From Actinomadura oligospora ATCC 43269 (GTDB taxonomy: Bacteria; Actinomycetota; Actinomycetes; Streptosporangiales; Streptosporangiaceae), in contig NZ_JADG01000021.1 of assembly GCF_000518265.1 (NCBI RefSeq), forward strand, positions 1-64,000: a stretch of 64,000 nt of DNA, written 5' to 3'. Positions 16,088 to 24,652 of the stretch are shown piece by piece (the stretch's first letter is position 1; the number at the start of each line of letters is the position of its first letter). The notes under the pieces are model-generated. The model was not told the origin of the DNA and did not search any database. It saw nothing but the letters and a program-made list of their open reading frames with translations. The translations under genes were made by a program, and so were the position numbers.

Positions 16088-18808
16088 GTGAGGAGCAGGG
16101 TTTTCGTCGGACGCACCACCGAGCTCGCCGCGCTGCGCGCCGCCCACGCGCGCGCGGAGCAGAGCGAGATGACCGTCGTGCTGGTCGCGGCCGAGGCCGG
16201 TGGCGGCAAGTCGCGGCTGGTGGAGGAGTTCGTCCGGGACCGTCGCGCCCTGGTCGGCGGCTGCCTGGACCTCGGCGCGGCGAGCCTGCCGTACGCGCCG
16301 TTCACCGCGATGCTGCGGCGCCTCGGCCCCGACGCCGTCACCGGGCTGACGTCCCCGGCCGCCCGGCGCGAGCTGGCCCGGCTCCTGCCCGCGCTCGGCG
16401 ACGCCGCGCCCGACGAGGGCTCCGGGCAGGTGCGCCTGTTCGAGCACGTCCTCGGGCTCACCGAGCGGCTCGGCGCGGACGAACCGGTCGTCCTGGTCGT
16501 GGAGGACGCGCACTGGGCCGACCGCTCCACCCGCGACCTGCTCGCGTTCCTGGTGCGCAACCCCGTGCCCGCGAAGGTGCTGCTCATCGTCACCTTCCGC
16601 GCGGACGAGATCTTCCGCCCGGACGAGCCGGAGTCGGGCACGCTGTTCGCCGAGCTGGCGCGGCTCCCGCACGTGACCCGGCTGGACCTGCCGCCCCTCA
16701 CCCGCCACGAGGTCGCCGCCCAGGTCCGCGCGCTGCTCGGCGGCGCCGCCCCGGCGATGATCCGGGACGTCCACGCGCGCGGCGGCGGCAACCCGCTGTT
16801 CATCGAGGCCCTCGCGGAGAACCCCGGCGAGGCGGTGCCCGGCTCGCTGCGCGACCTGCTGCTGACCCGGTTCCGGACGCTCCCGGACAACACCCGCACC
16901 GCGGTCCGTGTCGCGAGCGCCGCCGGAGACCGGGTCGGCCACGGCCTGCTCACCGCCTCCGCCGATGACCGCGGGCTTGAGGAGGCGCTGCGTCCGGCGG
17001 TCGACCGCGGCCTGCTGGTCGCCGACGAGGAGGGGTACGCCTTCCGGCACGCGCTGATCCGCGAGGCCGTCCACCTGGACCTGCTGCCCGGCGAGCGCGC
17101 CCGGCTGCACCGCCGTTACGCCGAGGCGATCGAACGCGACCCGTCTCTGGCCGAGGCCCCGACCAGCGCGCTGGCCGTCCACTGGCACGCGTGCGGCGAC
17201 CACGCCCGGGCGCTGGAGGCCGCCTGGCACGCGTCCGGCGAGCGCGCCCGCGCCGCCGCCTACGCCGAGTGCCTGACGCTGCTGGAACGCGTCCTGGACC
17301 TGTGGGACCGCGTCCCCGACGCCGAGGCCCGGATCGGCGCCGGCCGCGCGGAGGTCATGCGGACCTCCGCGCGGGTGGCCATCACGACCGCCGACTTCGA
17401 GTACGGCATGCGGACCGTCCGGACGCTGCTGGAACGCGCCGAGGACCCCGACGAGATCTCCGAGCTGCTCTGCCTGCGCGGCACGTTCCGCGGCTTCGCC
17501 GGGCAGAGCGACGACCTGGACGACTACCGCGAGGCCGAGCGGCTGGCATCGCGTCCCACCCCGCAGCGCGTGTGGGCGCTCACCCAGCTCAGCGGGCGGC
17601 TGTCGGTGCGCGGCGACCTGGCCTCCGCCGGACGGATCGGCCGGGAGGGCCTGGACCTGGCCGGCGAGCTCGGCGGGCATCCGGCCGTGGACGCCCTGCG
17701 CGTCACCGTCGCGTCCGCCGCCGCCCTCGACGGGCTCGGCGACGTCCGCCCGCTCGAACGGCTCCGCTCGGCGGACCTGAACGACGAGGCGCGCGTCCGG
17801 GTGTTCACCCACCTGTCCCACTCCTACGAGGGCGCCGGACGGTCCGCGGACGCGCTGGCGATGGTCGACGAGGGCCTGGCGCTCGCCGAGCGGACCGGCC
17901 TCACCCACAGCGCGGGCCTCGCCCTGGTCAACAACCGGATCGAAGCCCTGTTCCGGCTCGGACGCTGGGACGAGGCAGCCGGGCACCTCCGCCGAGCCCT
18001 CGACCGCCACCACAACCCGGCGATGCGCATCCAGCTCGGCATCTGGGCCGCCGCGCTCCGCGCCGCGACGGGCACCGGCCCCGAACCTGACCCCATCGCC
18101 CTCGCCGAACCCGTCGGCTCCGGCTACCCGCAGACGTCCCTGCCGCTCGCGCAGGCGCTCATCGACCTGCGGCTGTCCGAGGACGACCGTCCCGCCGCGC
18201 GCGCCGTCGCCGAGACCGCCCTGGCCCACCCCGACCTGACCCTCCAGCCCATCTTCGCCTGGCCGCTCCTCGCCGCCGCCGCCCGCGCGGGCGTCCTCGC
18301 CCCGCCCGAGGCGATCGCGGACGCGCCGGTCGAGGGCGCGATCGGCACCGCGCACGCCGCGTCGGTCGCCGCCCGCAGCGGCGACGCGTCCGGCTGGGAC
18401 ACCGCGATCGAGATCTGGGAACGCCTGAACCACCCCTACTCCCTGGCCCGGTCCCTCTTCGACGCGGCATGCGCGGACCTGTCCGCCGGGGCCCGCGGAC
18501 AAGCCGCCGACCGCCTGCACCGCGCCGACGCGATCGCCGCGGACCTGGGCGCCGCCCCGCTCCGCCGCCAGATCTCCGAACGCGCCCGCCGCGCGGGACT
18601 GGCGGGCTCCCCCAGGGGCACGCTCACCGCCCGCGAGTCCGAGGTCCTCCGCCTCCTCGCCCGGGGCCGTTCCAACAAGGAGATCGCCGCGGAGCTGTTC
18701 ATCTCCCCCAAGACCGCCAGCGTTCACGTCTCCAACCTGATGGCCAAGCTCGAGGTGTCCTCCCGGGGCGAGGCCGTGGCCGTCGCCCGCGACCGCGGCC
18801 TCCTGTGA
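16088..18808 (+). CDS. Large ATP-binding LuxR-family regulator (LAL type)
   Basis: A 906-aa transcription regulator. The N-terminal AAA/STAND-type ATPase starts VFVGRTTELAALR, with a Walker A-like AEAGGGKS near residue 38 and Walker B VVLVVEDAHWADRST near 140. The middle part (~350-800) is helical, TPR-like and Ala/Arg/Leu-rich. The C-terminal LuxR HTH runs TARESEVLRLLARGRSNKEIA, then LFISPKTASVHVSNLMAKL. No receiver domain is present. LAL regulators are often pathway-specific activators of actinobacterial natural-product clusters. This one lies 118 bp upstream of the glutamine-synthetase-like gene, same strand, which supports a role in controlling that cluster (inference). The start is a GTG without a clear Shine-Dalgarno. 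Confidence 0.9.
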   Translation: MRSRVFVGRTTELAALRAAHARAEQSEMTVVLVAAEAGGGKSRLVEEFVRDRRALVGGCLDLGAASLPYAPFTAMLRRLGPDAVTGLTSPAARRELARLLPALGDAAPDEGSGQVRLFEHVLGLTERLGADEPVVLVVEDAHWADRSTRDLLAFLVRNPVPAKVLLIVTFRADEIFRPDEPESGTLFAELARLPHVTRLDLPPLTRHEVAAQVRALLGGAAPAMIRDVHARGGGNPLFIEALAENPGEAVPGSLRDLLLTRFRTLPDNTRTAVRVASAAGDRVGHGLLTASADDRGLEEALRPAVDRGLLVADEEGYAFRHALIREAVHLDLLPGERARLHRRYAEAIERDPSLAEAPTSALAVHWHACGDHARALEAAWHASGERARAAAYAECLTLLERVLDLWDRVPDAEARIGAGRAEVMRTSARVAITTADFEYGMRTVRTLLERAEDPDEISELLCLRGTFRGFAGQSDDLDDYREAERLASRPTPQRVWALTQLSGRLSVRGDLASAGRIGREGLDLAGELGGHPAVDALRVTVASAAALDGLGDVRPLERLRSADLNDEARVRVFTHLSHSYEGAGRSADALAMVDEGLALAERTGLTHSAGLALVNNRIEALFRLGRWDEAAGHLRRALDRHHNPAMRIQLGIWAAALRAATGTGPEPDPIALAEPVGSGYPQTSLPLAQALIDLRLSEDDRPAARAVAETALAHPDLTLQPIFAWPLLAAAARAGVLAPPEAIADAPVEGAIGTAHAASVAARSGDASGWDTAIEIWERLNHPYSLARSLFDAACADLSAGARGQAADRLHRADAIAADLGAAPLRRQISERARRAGLAGSPRGTLTARESEVLRLLARGRSNKEIAAELFISPKTASVHVSNLMAKLEVSSRGEAVAVARDRGLL

Positions 18809-18926
18809 CGTCCGCCTCCTGTGACCACCGCGAGCGCCCGCTGCCGGGCCGGGACGGTCGGCGCGGGATCGGCCGGGGTATAGGCGAGGGTGTCGGTATC
18901 GGCGAGGTGCCCGGTGAGGTCGGTTC

Positions 18927-20291
18927 ATGGACGAGGCGGAACGAACACGACGTGCCCAGGCGGGACGTCGCGCGGCCGAGGAACTCGCCGCTCGCGGAGT
19001 GAGCGCCGTCGCCGTCACCTGGGTCGACACCAGCGGCGTCACCAGGGTCAAGGCGGTGCCGTCCAGCCGGCTGGAGCACGCCGCCGCCTGGGGGGTCGGC
19101 ATGTCGCCCGCCTTCGACTTCTGCATGGTGGACGACTCGATCCTGAAGGGACGCTTCGCCGCCGGTCCGGTGGGCGACCTGCGCATGCACCCCGACGCCG
19201 ACAGGCTGGCGGTGCTGGCCGCGCTGCCGGGATGGGCCTGGGCGCCCGCCGACCGGTACGGCCTGGACGGCGAACGGCATCCGCACGACGGCCGTGGCCT
19301 GGCGCGTCGCGCCGTCGAGCGCCTCGCCGCCGACGGCTACGGCGTGCGCGCCTCGTTCGAGATCGAGTGGGCGCTCTCCGCCGGCCACGGTGACGAGTTC
19401 GTCCCGGCGTGCTCCGGCCCCGCTTACGGGATGACCCGCCTCATGGAGCAGGCGGACTACCTGCGGGACGTGCTGGACGCCGTGACCGCGTCGGGTGTCG
19501 CCGTGGACCAGATCCATCCCGAGTACGCCTCGGGGCAGTACGAGATCTCGGTCGCGGCCTCCGATCCGGTCGCCGCCGCCGACACCGTGGTCCTGGTGCG
19601 CGAGACGATCCGCGCGGTCAGCCACCGTCACGGCCTGCGCGCGACGTTCGCCCCGATGGTCCTCGCCGACGGCGTCGGCAACGGCGCGCACGTCCACATC
19701 AGCCTCTGGCGGGACGGCCTCAACCTGATGGCCGGAGGCGACGGCCGGTACGGCCTCACGCAGCCCGGCGAGAGCTTCGCCGCCGGCGTCCTGTCGCGGC
19801 TGCCCGCGCTCCTGGCGATCGGCGCGCCCTCGGCGGCCAGCTACCTGCGGCTGATCCCGTTCCACTGGGCGGGCGCGTTCGCCTGCTGGGGATGGGAGAA
19901 CCGCGAGGCGGCGCTCCGGCTCGTGACCGGGGCCGCCGGGGACGGCGCCCGCGCGGCGAACTTCGAGATCAAGAGCTTCGACGGTGCCGCCAACCCCTAC
20001 CTGGTGATGGCCGGAGTGCTCGCCGCCGGTCACGCCGGACTCGGCGAGAAGGCGGTGCTCCCCGAGCCCGTCGACGTCAACCCGGCGAAGCTGGGCCCGG
20101 AACACGGGATCGCGGCGCTCCCGTCCTCGCTGGAGGAGGCCGTCCGGGCGCTGGAGAGCGACGACGCCCTGGAGGAGGCGCTCGGAGAGGCGATGGTCAG
20201 GACGATCTGCCTCGTCCGCCGGGGCGAGGCCGCCCTGTTCGACGGCGCGGGCGAGGAGGAGGTCGTCGCCCGGACCCGCTGGATCCACTGA
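18927..20291 (+). CDS. Glutamine-synthetase-like amide ligase
   Basis: Member of the glutamine synthetase family, 454 aa, close to the gamma-glutamyl-polyamine/amine ligase size class. The beta-grasp N-terminus includes VAVTWVDTSGVTRVKAVP. Catalytic landmarks are FEIEWAL near 147, EYASGQYEIS near 200, GNGAHVHISLW near 254, an Arg-containing NREAALRLV near 330 and FEIKSFDGAANPYL near 350. The last motif normally reads E-x-R; here Lys stands where the glutamate-binding Arg is expected, so a different acid substrate is possible. The family forms amides from a carboxylate, an amine and ATP. It is convergent with the operon of sulfotransferase, decarboxylase, dioxygenase and ATP-grasp genes. It is not the housekeeping GlnA. 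Confidence 0.85.
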   Translation: MDEAERTRRAQAGRRAAEELAARGVSAVAVTWVDTSGVTRVKAVPSSRLEHAAAWGVGMSPAFDFCMVDDSILKGRFAAGPVGDLRMHPDADRLAVLAALPGWAWAPADRYGLDGERHPHDGRGLARRAVERLAADGYGVRASFEIEWALSAGHGDEFVPACSGPAYGMTRLMEQADYLRDVLDAVTASGVAVDQIHPEYASGQYEISVAASDPVAAADTVVLVRETIRAVSHRHGLRATFAPMVLADGVGNGAHVHISLWRDGLNLMAGGDGRYGLTQPGESFAAGVLSRLPALLAIGAPSAASYLRLIPFHWAGAFACWGWENREAALRLVTGAAGDGARAANFEIKSFDGAANPYLVMAGVLAAGHAGLGEKAVLPEPVDVNPAKLGPEHGIAALPSSLEEAVRALESDDALEEALGEAMVRTICLVRRGEAALFDGAGEEEVVARTRWIH

Positions 20292-20331
20292 CCGCGGCAT
20301 CGGCTCGCGGACCAGCCTGGATCCACTGACC
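20279..20331. repeat. Short direct repeat duplicating the gene end
   Basis: CTGGATCCACTGACC occurs at 20279-20293, where it contains the last codons and stop of the glutamine-synthetase-like gene, and again at 20317-20331. The copies start 38 bp apart. It is a small duplication in the gap between convergent genes; no terminator hairpin is evident in this gap. Confidence 0.7.
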
Positions 20332-20343
20332 CGCGCCGTCGGG

Positions 20344-21117
20344 TCAGGCCGCTCCGGCCACCTGGCCGAGGCTCATGATCTTGTCGTGGATCTCGAGCGC
20401 CCGGTGGTAGATCAACCTGCGCGGCGGATCCGGCTCGGCCAGCTCCCAGTCCGGCGGAAGCTCGGGGTCGGGCGGCAGCACGCCGCGACTGCCCTCCAGG
20501 ACGCGGTGCCACTTCCTCTGGGACTCGCACTCGTCCGGTGACCACGGCCTGATCCTGCCGTCCGCCCAGCTCGTCATGCGGCCGTCGAACCCCAGGCCCA
20601 GCCAGTGGCACAGGTCGTGCAGGACGGCCCTGGTGTGCCGCCGGAAGCGGTCGCCCTCCACGATCCGGCCGGGGAGTCCGAGGTCCCCGACCACCCGGCC
20701 CCACATCCGGTCCAGCGCGGTGAAGCCGAACTCGTCCTCGGTGAAGTCGGGCTTGAGGCGGCTGAGCGACAGCCACACCCGGGCCGGGTGGCGGACCACG
20801 AAGACGTTGCTCCAGGCGGCGAGGCGGTCGTCGGTCACGTACGGCTCGGCCTGGAAGCACAGGTCCTTGATCAGCGGGACCGGCACGGTCACCGCCTGGA
20901 GCTGCGCGTCCACGTCGGTCATCCCGTACGACAGCTTGTGCGGCTGGTCGCCGTACCGGCCGCTCCGGCGCCGCTCGCTGAAGTAGTAGCAGTCGGTGAA
21001 CGGCTCGTGGACGGGCCCGACGTCCGGATGCTGCGACAGGCTCTTCTCCAGCGCGGTGGAGACCGAGCGGGGCACCGCCCACAGCGCCACCGCGGACCGT
21101 GCCGCGCCGTCGGTCAC
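20344..21117 (-). CDS. Sulfotransferase-family protein
   Basis: A 257-aa P-loop protein of the sulfotransferase superfamily. The 5'-phosphosulfate loop is WAVPRSVSTALEKSL (residues ~13-27) and the 3'-phosphate segment is VFVVRHPARVWLSLSRL (~95-111). HEPFTDCYYFSERRRSG lies between them. These fit PAPS-dependent sulfo transfer, but some relatives of this soluble subfamily have no proven activity. The GTG at 21115-21117 overlaps the decarboxylase stop (GTGA). It is last in a four-gene operon and so may act late, for example sulfating a hydroxyl made by the dioxygenase (inference). Confidence 0.75.
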   Translation of the reverse strand: MTDGAARSAVALWAVPRSVSTALEKSLSQHPDVGPVHEPFTDCYYFSERRRSGRYGDQPHKLSYGMTDVDAQLQAVTVPVPLIKDLCFQAEPYVTDDRLAAWSNVFVVRHPARVWLSLSRLKPDFTEDEFGFTALDRMWGRVVGDLGLPGRIVEGDRFRRHTRAVLHDLCHWLGLGFDGRMTSWADGRIRPWSPDECESQRKWHRVLEGSRGVLPPDPELPPDWELAEPDPPRRLIYHRALEIHDKIMSLGQVAGAA

Positions 21118-22475
21118 CGGGCGCCCCTCCCTCGGACGTCCGGACGGGCCACGCGAACCGGCGTCGCCGGGCTCATCAGGTCCTCGTAGGTCTCGGCCCG
21201 CCAGGCGAGCTCGGCGACCCCGGCCGAGATCGTCACCGTCGCCGGACGAAGCCTGTTGAAGCTGGTGGCGCGCGAGAACCCGTAGGCGCCGGCGTCCTGC
21301 ACCACCACGTAGTCGCCGGTCTCGAGGGTCTCCGGCAGGTCGATGCCGACGCCGAAGACGTCGCCCTCGTAGCAGAGCGGCCCGCCGACCAGGCACGGCC
21401 GCGAAGCTCCGGCCTCCGAGACGAGTGGCGTGAACCGGTGCTCCTCGGCGACACCGGCGGTCGGCAACAGGCTGAGCCCTCCGTCCAGCAGGACCCAGCG
21501 GTGGACGCCGAGGTCCTTCTTGCCGATCACCCGCGTCAGCAGGACGGCCGCCGCCGACACCAGCGCGCGGCCGGGCTCGGCGAACACCGCGAGGTCGTCG
21601 AGGTGGTGACGGCGCAGCGTCTCGGCCAGTCCCCGGGCGAACAGCGCGACGTCGAACCGTGGCCGCCGGGACACCGGCGCCCCGTCCGGACGGCACGCCC
21701 GCACCTCGCTCAGCGAGGCGACCGCGCCCGGAAGGCGATGAATGCCCTCCACGCCGAATCCGCCGCCGACGTTGAGGACGGTCAACTCCGTACGGGTTCG
21801 CAGCCGCGCCGCCCACGCGCACACGGCTTCGAGCGCCGCCAGCAGATTGCCGGTCCGGACGATCTGGGATCCGAGATGGCAGTGGACGCCGGTCAGCCGC
21901 AGCATCGGCTCGGCCATGATCTTCCCGGCGATCTCGTCGGCGGCGCCGTCCGCGATCGGCCAGCCGAACTTGGACGGCACCGCGCGCCCGACCGGCCCGC
22001 CCGGCTCGGCGTACACGTTGTGCGGCGGGTACACCCGCAGGCCGACCGGCAGCGGCCCGTCCCCGCGCTCGGCGGCGAGCCGGGCCAGGACGGCGATCTC
22101 CTCGACACCGTCGACGTTGACGAAGACCCCGTGCCGCACCGCCTGGGCCAGCTCCTCCTCGGTCTTCACCGGCCCGTTGAACACGATCCGCTCCCCGGGC
22201 AGCCCGCACTCCAGGGCGGCGCGGAGCTCGTAGCCGGACACGACGTCCACGCCCAGGCCCTCGTCCGCCAGCGTCGCGACGACGGCGGGCAGGTAGTTCG
22301 TCTTCAGCGAGTACAGCAGCCGCACCCCGGCCGGTTCCAGCGCCGTCGCGAGCCTGGCGGCGTCCTCGCGGAGGCGGTCGAGCGACACCACGTACAGCGG
22401 GGTGCCGAACCGGCCCCCCAGCGTCCTGAGGTCGAGGTCGCCGAAGCCGGGCAGGACCCCTTCGGACGCCGTCAC
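21114..22475 (-). CDS. PLP-dependent group IV amino-acid decarboxylase
   Basis: A 453-aa alanine-racemase-fold decarboxylase of the diaminopimelate/ornithine/arginine family. PLP-Lys58 lies in YSLKTNYLPA; HCHLGSQI (198-205), NVGGGFG (235-241), AEPGR (299-303) and DAGAY (394-398) complete the cofactor site. The substrate-side Cys motif reads GPLCYEGD (366-373). In diaminopimelate decarboxylase the residue after Cys is typically Glu and in ornithine/arginine decarboxylases Asp; here it is Tyr, which suggests another substrate. The start is a GTG overlapping the dioxygenase stop, and the stop overlaps the sulfotransferase start. Both neighbours point to a specialised pathway rather than lysine synthesis. 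Confidence 0.85.
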   Translation of the reverse strand: MTASEGVLPGFGDLDLRTLGGRFGTPLYVVSLDRLREDAARLATALEPAGVRLLYSLKTNYLPAVVATLADEGLGVDVVSGYELRAALECGLPGERIVFNGPVKTEEELAQAVRHGVFVNVDGVEEIAVLARLAAERGDGPLPVGLRVYPPHNVYAEPGGPVGRAVPSKFGWPIADGAADEIAGKIMAEPMLRLTGVHCHLGSQIVRTGNLLAALEAVCAWAARLRTRTELTVLNVGGGFGVEGIHRLPGAVASLSEVRACRPDGAPVSRRPRFDVALFARGLAETLRRHHLDDLAVFAEPGRALVSAAAVLLTRVIGKKDLGVHRWVLLDGGLSLLPTAGVAEEHRFTPLVSEAGASRPCLVGGPLCYEGDVFGVGIDLPETLETGDYVVVQDAGAYGFSRATSFNRLRPATVTISAGVAELAWRAETYEDLMSPATPVRVARPDVRGRGAR

Positions 22476-23182
22476 CGGCGGCCCTCACCGGTCGCGGTGG
22501 CCGCGCGCTCGAAGTCGGGGCCGTACTTGCGGTTCGCCCACCGGTTGAAGGCGACGATCCACAGGTCGCGATGACCGCCCGAGTCGTCGCGCGGGACGAT
22601 GTCGGTGGCGTGGTGCCACATCGCGGCGTCGTCGTACACCAGCGCCTGGTTCGGCTGGAGCGTGACGGTGAAGAACGGCTCACCGCCCCCGGTGGGGATG
22701 AGCTGGTTCTCCCCGCCGTCGATGTTCTCGCGCGCGAAGACGGCGAGCATGCCGAACTCGTGGCCGTCGCGATGGGGGCCCTCGGGCACCGACACGCCGC
22801 GCACCTCGGCGTTGGCGACGACCCTGCACTGGTGGACGTTGATCTGCCACGCGTCGCCCGCGTCCAGTCCGAGCGCCTTGGCTCCCGCGTCGATCTGCGC
22901 GGTGGGGTCGATCCGCAGGGGCTCGAAGTCGCGCTGGACCCCGCCGACGTAGGAGTTGACCTCCGGGGACTGCAGGAACGGACGGTGCTCCAGCAGTTCG
23001 AGCGCCCACGCGTCCGCGGCCTCGTCCCAGGTGATCCTGTACTGGGAGAAGCGCCGGTAGCGCTGTTCTCCTCCGGCGAAGCGATCCAGGGGAAGGCGGG
23101 CGAACTCGGTCCGGATCTCCGTGCTCGGCTCCGGAATCTCGATGACCTGGTAATTGTCTCCGGCGTGGGTGGAGGGGTTCAC
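22472..23182 (-). CDS. 2-oxoglutarate/Fe(II) dioxygenase, PF10014-like
   Basis: A 236-aa protein resembling the 2OG-Fe dioxygenase family typified by Bacillus L-isoleucine 4-hydroxylase. The iron site is visible: HxD in GPHRDGHEFGML and a distal His in AMWHHATDIVP. The R in HRDLWIVAFNRWA probably holds 2-oxoglutarate. PEVNSYVGGVQRDFEPLRID is also characteristic. Characterised members hydroxylate or sulfoxidise free amino acids or small amino-acid derivatives. The GTG at 23180-23182 (VNPSTHAGDNYQ) has a strong AAGGAG seven bases upstream and is preferred to the GTG at 23245. It sits between the ATP-grasp gene (43-bp gap) and the decarboxylase (overlap). Confidence 0.85.
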   Translation of the reverse strand: MNPSTHAGDNYQVIEIPEPSTEIRTEFARLPLDRFAGGEQRYRRFSQYRITWDEAADAWALELLEHRPFLQSPEVNSYVGGVQRDFEPLRIDPTAQIDAGAKALGLDAGDAWQINVHQCRVVANAEVRGVSVPEGPHRDGHEFGMLAVFARENIDGGENQLIPTGGGEPFFTVTLQPNQALVYDDAAMWHHATDIVPRDDSGGHRDLWIVAFNRWANRKYGPDFERAATATGEGRR

Positions 23183-23225
23183 TCGCGTACTCCTTGTCTC
23201 CCTTGGAGCGGCCAGAGTTGTCGAA

Positions 23226-24503
23226 TCAGTCGCGGTCTTCGGCACGGTCCACGACGAACGAGATCTGGTTGAGGGCGGCCTCCGCGAGCCGCTGCGCCTC
23301 GCCCGGTTCGGAAGCCTCGGCGCGCACCTGCCCGTACGACTCGTGATTACTCACGAGCGCGTCCACGCGATCGCCCTCTCCCACCGCGAGCAGCACTTCG
23401 ACGACGCCCGGAGAACGGCGCGCGGCGTCGAGCCCGTCGACGCGCCGAATCGTGCCGGACGCCGGAAAGGTGATCTTCCTGGTGGCGGCGCCCCGCCGGG
23501 CGGTGACCGTGAGATCGGGCCGCTCGCCCACGTGCATCGCCAGGACCTGACGGCGCGTCGCCAGGCCCAGCGACGCGTCCACGAGCTCGGGGATGTCCTC
23601 CCCGGCCAGGCGCGCGTTGATCTCGATGAGGCGCGGGCCTCTCTCCGTCATGCGGACCTCGGTGTGCGCGGCGCCGAAGTCGTGCCCGACGGCACGCAGC
23701 GCCGCGACCGCCGTCGCGGCCAGTTCACCCGTGACGCGCTCGGGGAGCACGCTGGGGAAGACCTGACCGACCTCGGCGAAGTACGGATGCGGACTCACCG
23801 CCTTGTCGACGACGCCGAGCACGGTGACCTGCCCGTCCACGGTGAACGTCTCGACGCTGACCTCGTGGCCCGCGCAGTACTCCTCGACCAGCGCGCCCGG
23901 CGGACGGCGCTGCCCGCGCCGGTCCAGCGGCTGCCCGGAGATCCGCTCGAACAGCCGCGCGACCTCGCCCGCGTCGCGGCCGAGCGCCACGTCGGTGCTG
24001 GCCGACTCGGTCATCGGCTTGACCACGCAGGGGAACCCGACCTTCTCGGCGAACGCCACCGCCTCCTCGGCGCTGGTGGCGTTCAGGAAGTCCGGGGACG
24101 GCACCCCGGCCTCGCGGCAGGCCTCACGGGTGAGCAGCTTGTTGCGGGCGAGCGCGGCGGCGCGCGGATTCAGCCCGGGAAGCCCGAGTTCCCGCGCCAC
24201 CTCGGCCACCAGCGGCAGGTTGTAGTCACACTGCGTGAAGATCCCACGGACCCGTCGGGTTTCGGAAACGCCCCTCATCATTTCGACGATGGATGCCGTC
24301 GAATTGGTGTCGGCGGTCATGACGGAGACGTCGTCCCGGCCGAAAACGGCGCCGAACCGGGGAACCTTGGCATAGCGCTGGAGATCGTTCGTGAGAAAGA
24401 CGGTGGCGAGGCCGAGTTCCGCCGCGACGAGGGGCCACAGAATTCCCTCGGGTGTCAGTTGCGCCTCGACCACGACGAGCGTGTCCCTGCCGCGACGTCC
24501 CAT
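23226..24503 (-). CDS. ATP-grasp ligase (L-amino-acid ligase-like)
   Basis: A 425-aa ATP-grasp enzyme, predicted to activate a carboxylate as acyl phosphate and join it to an amine. The N-terminal domain contains GIFTQCDYNLPLVAEVAREL and LPGLNPRAAALARNKLLTRE. The ATP-grasp core has CVVKPMTESAS near 155, the VEEYCAGHEVSVE metal/ATP strand near 205 and RLIEINARLAGEDIPELV near 300. The C-terminal ~100 residues match the tail domain of amino-acid ligases. The ATG at 24501-24503 has AAAGGA close upstream. First gene of the operon 24503-20344. Dipeptide or gamma-glutamyl bond formation is plausible; the substrates are unknown. Confidence 0.85.
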   Translation of the reverse strand: MGRRGRDTLVVVEAQLTPEGILWPLVAAELGLATVFLTNDLQRYAKVPRFGAVFGRDDVSVMTADTNSTASIVEMMRGVSETRRVRGIFTQCDYNLPLVAEVARELGLPGLNPRAAALARNKLLTREACREAGVPSPDFLNATSAEEAVAFAEKVGFPCVVKPMTESASTDVALGRDAGEVARLFERISGQPLDRRGQRRPPGALVEEYCAGHEVSVETFTVDGQVTVLGVVDKAVSPHPYFAEVGQVFPSVLPERVTGELAATAVAALRAVGHDFGAAHTEVRMTERGPRLIEINARLAGEDIPELVDASLGLATRRQVLAMHVGERPDLTVTARRGAATRKITFPASGTIRRVDGLDAARRSPGVVEVLLAVGEGDRVDALVSNHESYGQVRAEASEPGEAQRLAEAALNQISFVVDRAEDRD

Positions 24504-24531
24504 CCGTCCCGTCCTTTACCAGGCGGCCAAG

Positions 24532-24560
24532 ATGATATTCGACAGTGGTCGCACCGTCAG
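24532..24560 (-). promoter_or_regulatory. Promoter of the ATP-grasp operon
   Basis: On the minus strand CTGACG (24555-24560), a 17-bp spacer and TATCAT (24532-24537) lie 29 bp upstream of the ATP-grasp ATG. The stretch is AT-rich relative to its surroundings. Confidence 0.5.
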
Positions 24561-24652
24561 TCAACAGAAGAACACAGGCCGAAAGATCCGACAAGCACCC
24601 GCGTCACCGCCGGGATGTCCGTCGGCGGAGTGACCGTGCGCCGGGCGGTGGG

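Noticed and set aside
15854..19186. Open frame of 1110 codons on the minus strand
   Set aside because: Shadow of the LuxR-family regulator and neighbouring genes; low-complexity Gly/Val/Arg sequence without motifs.
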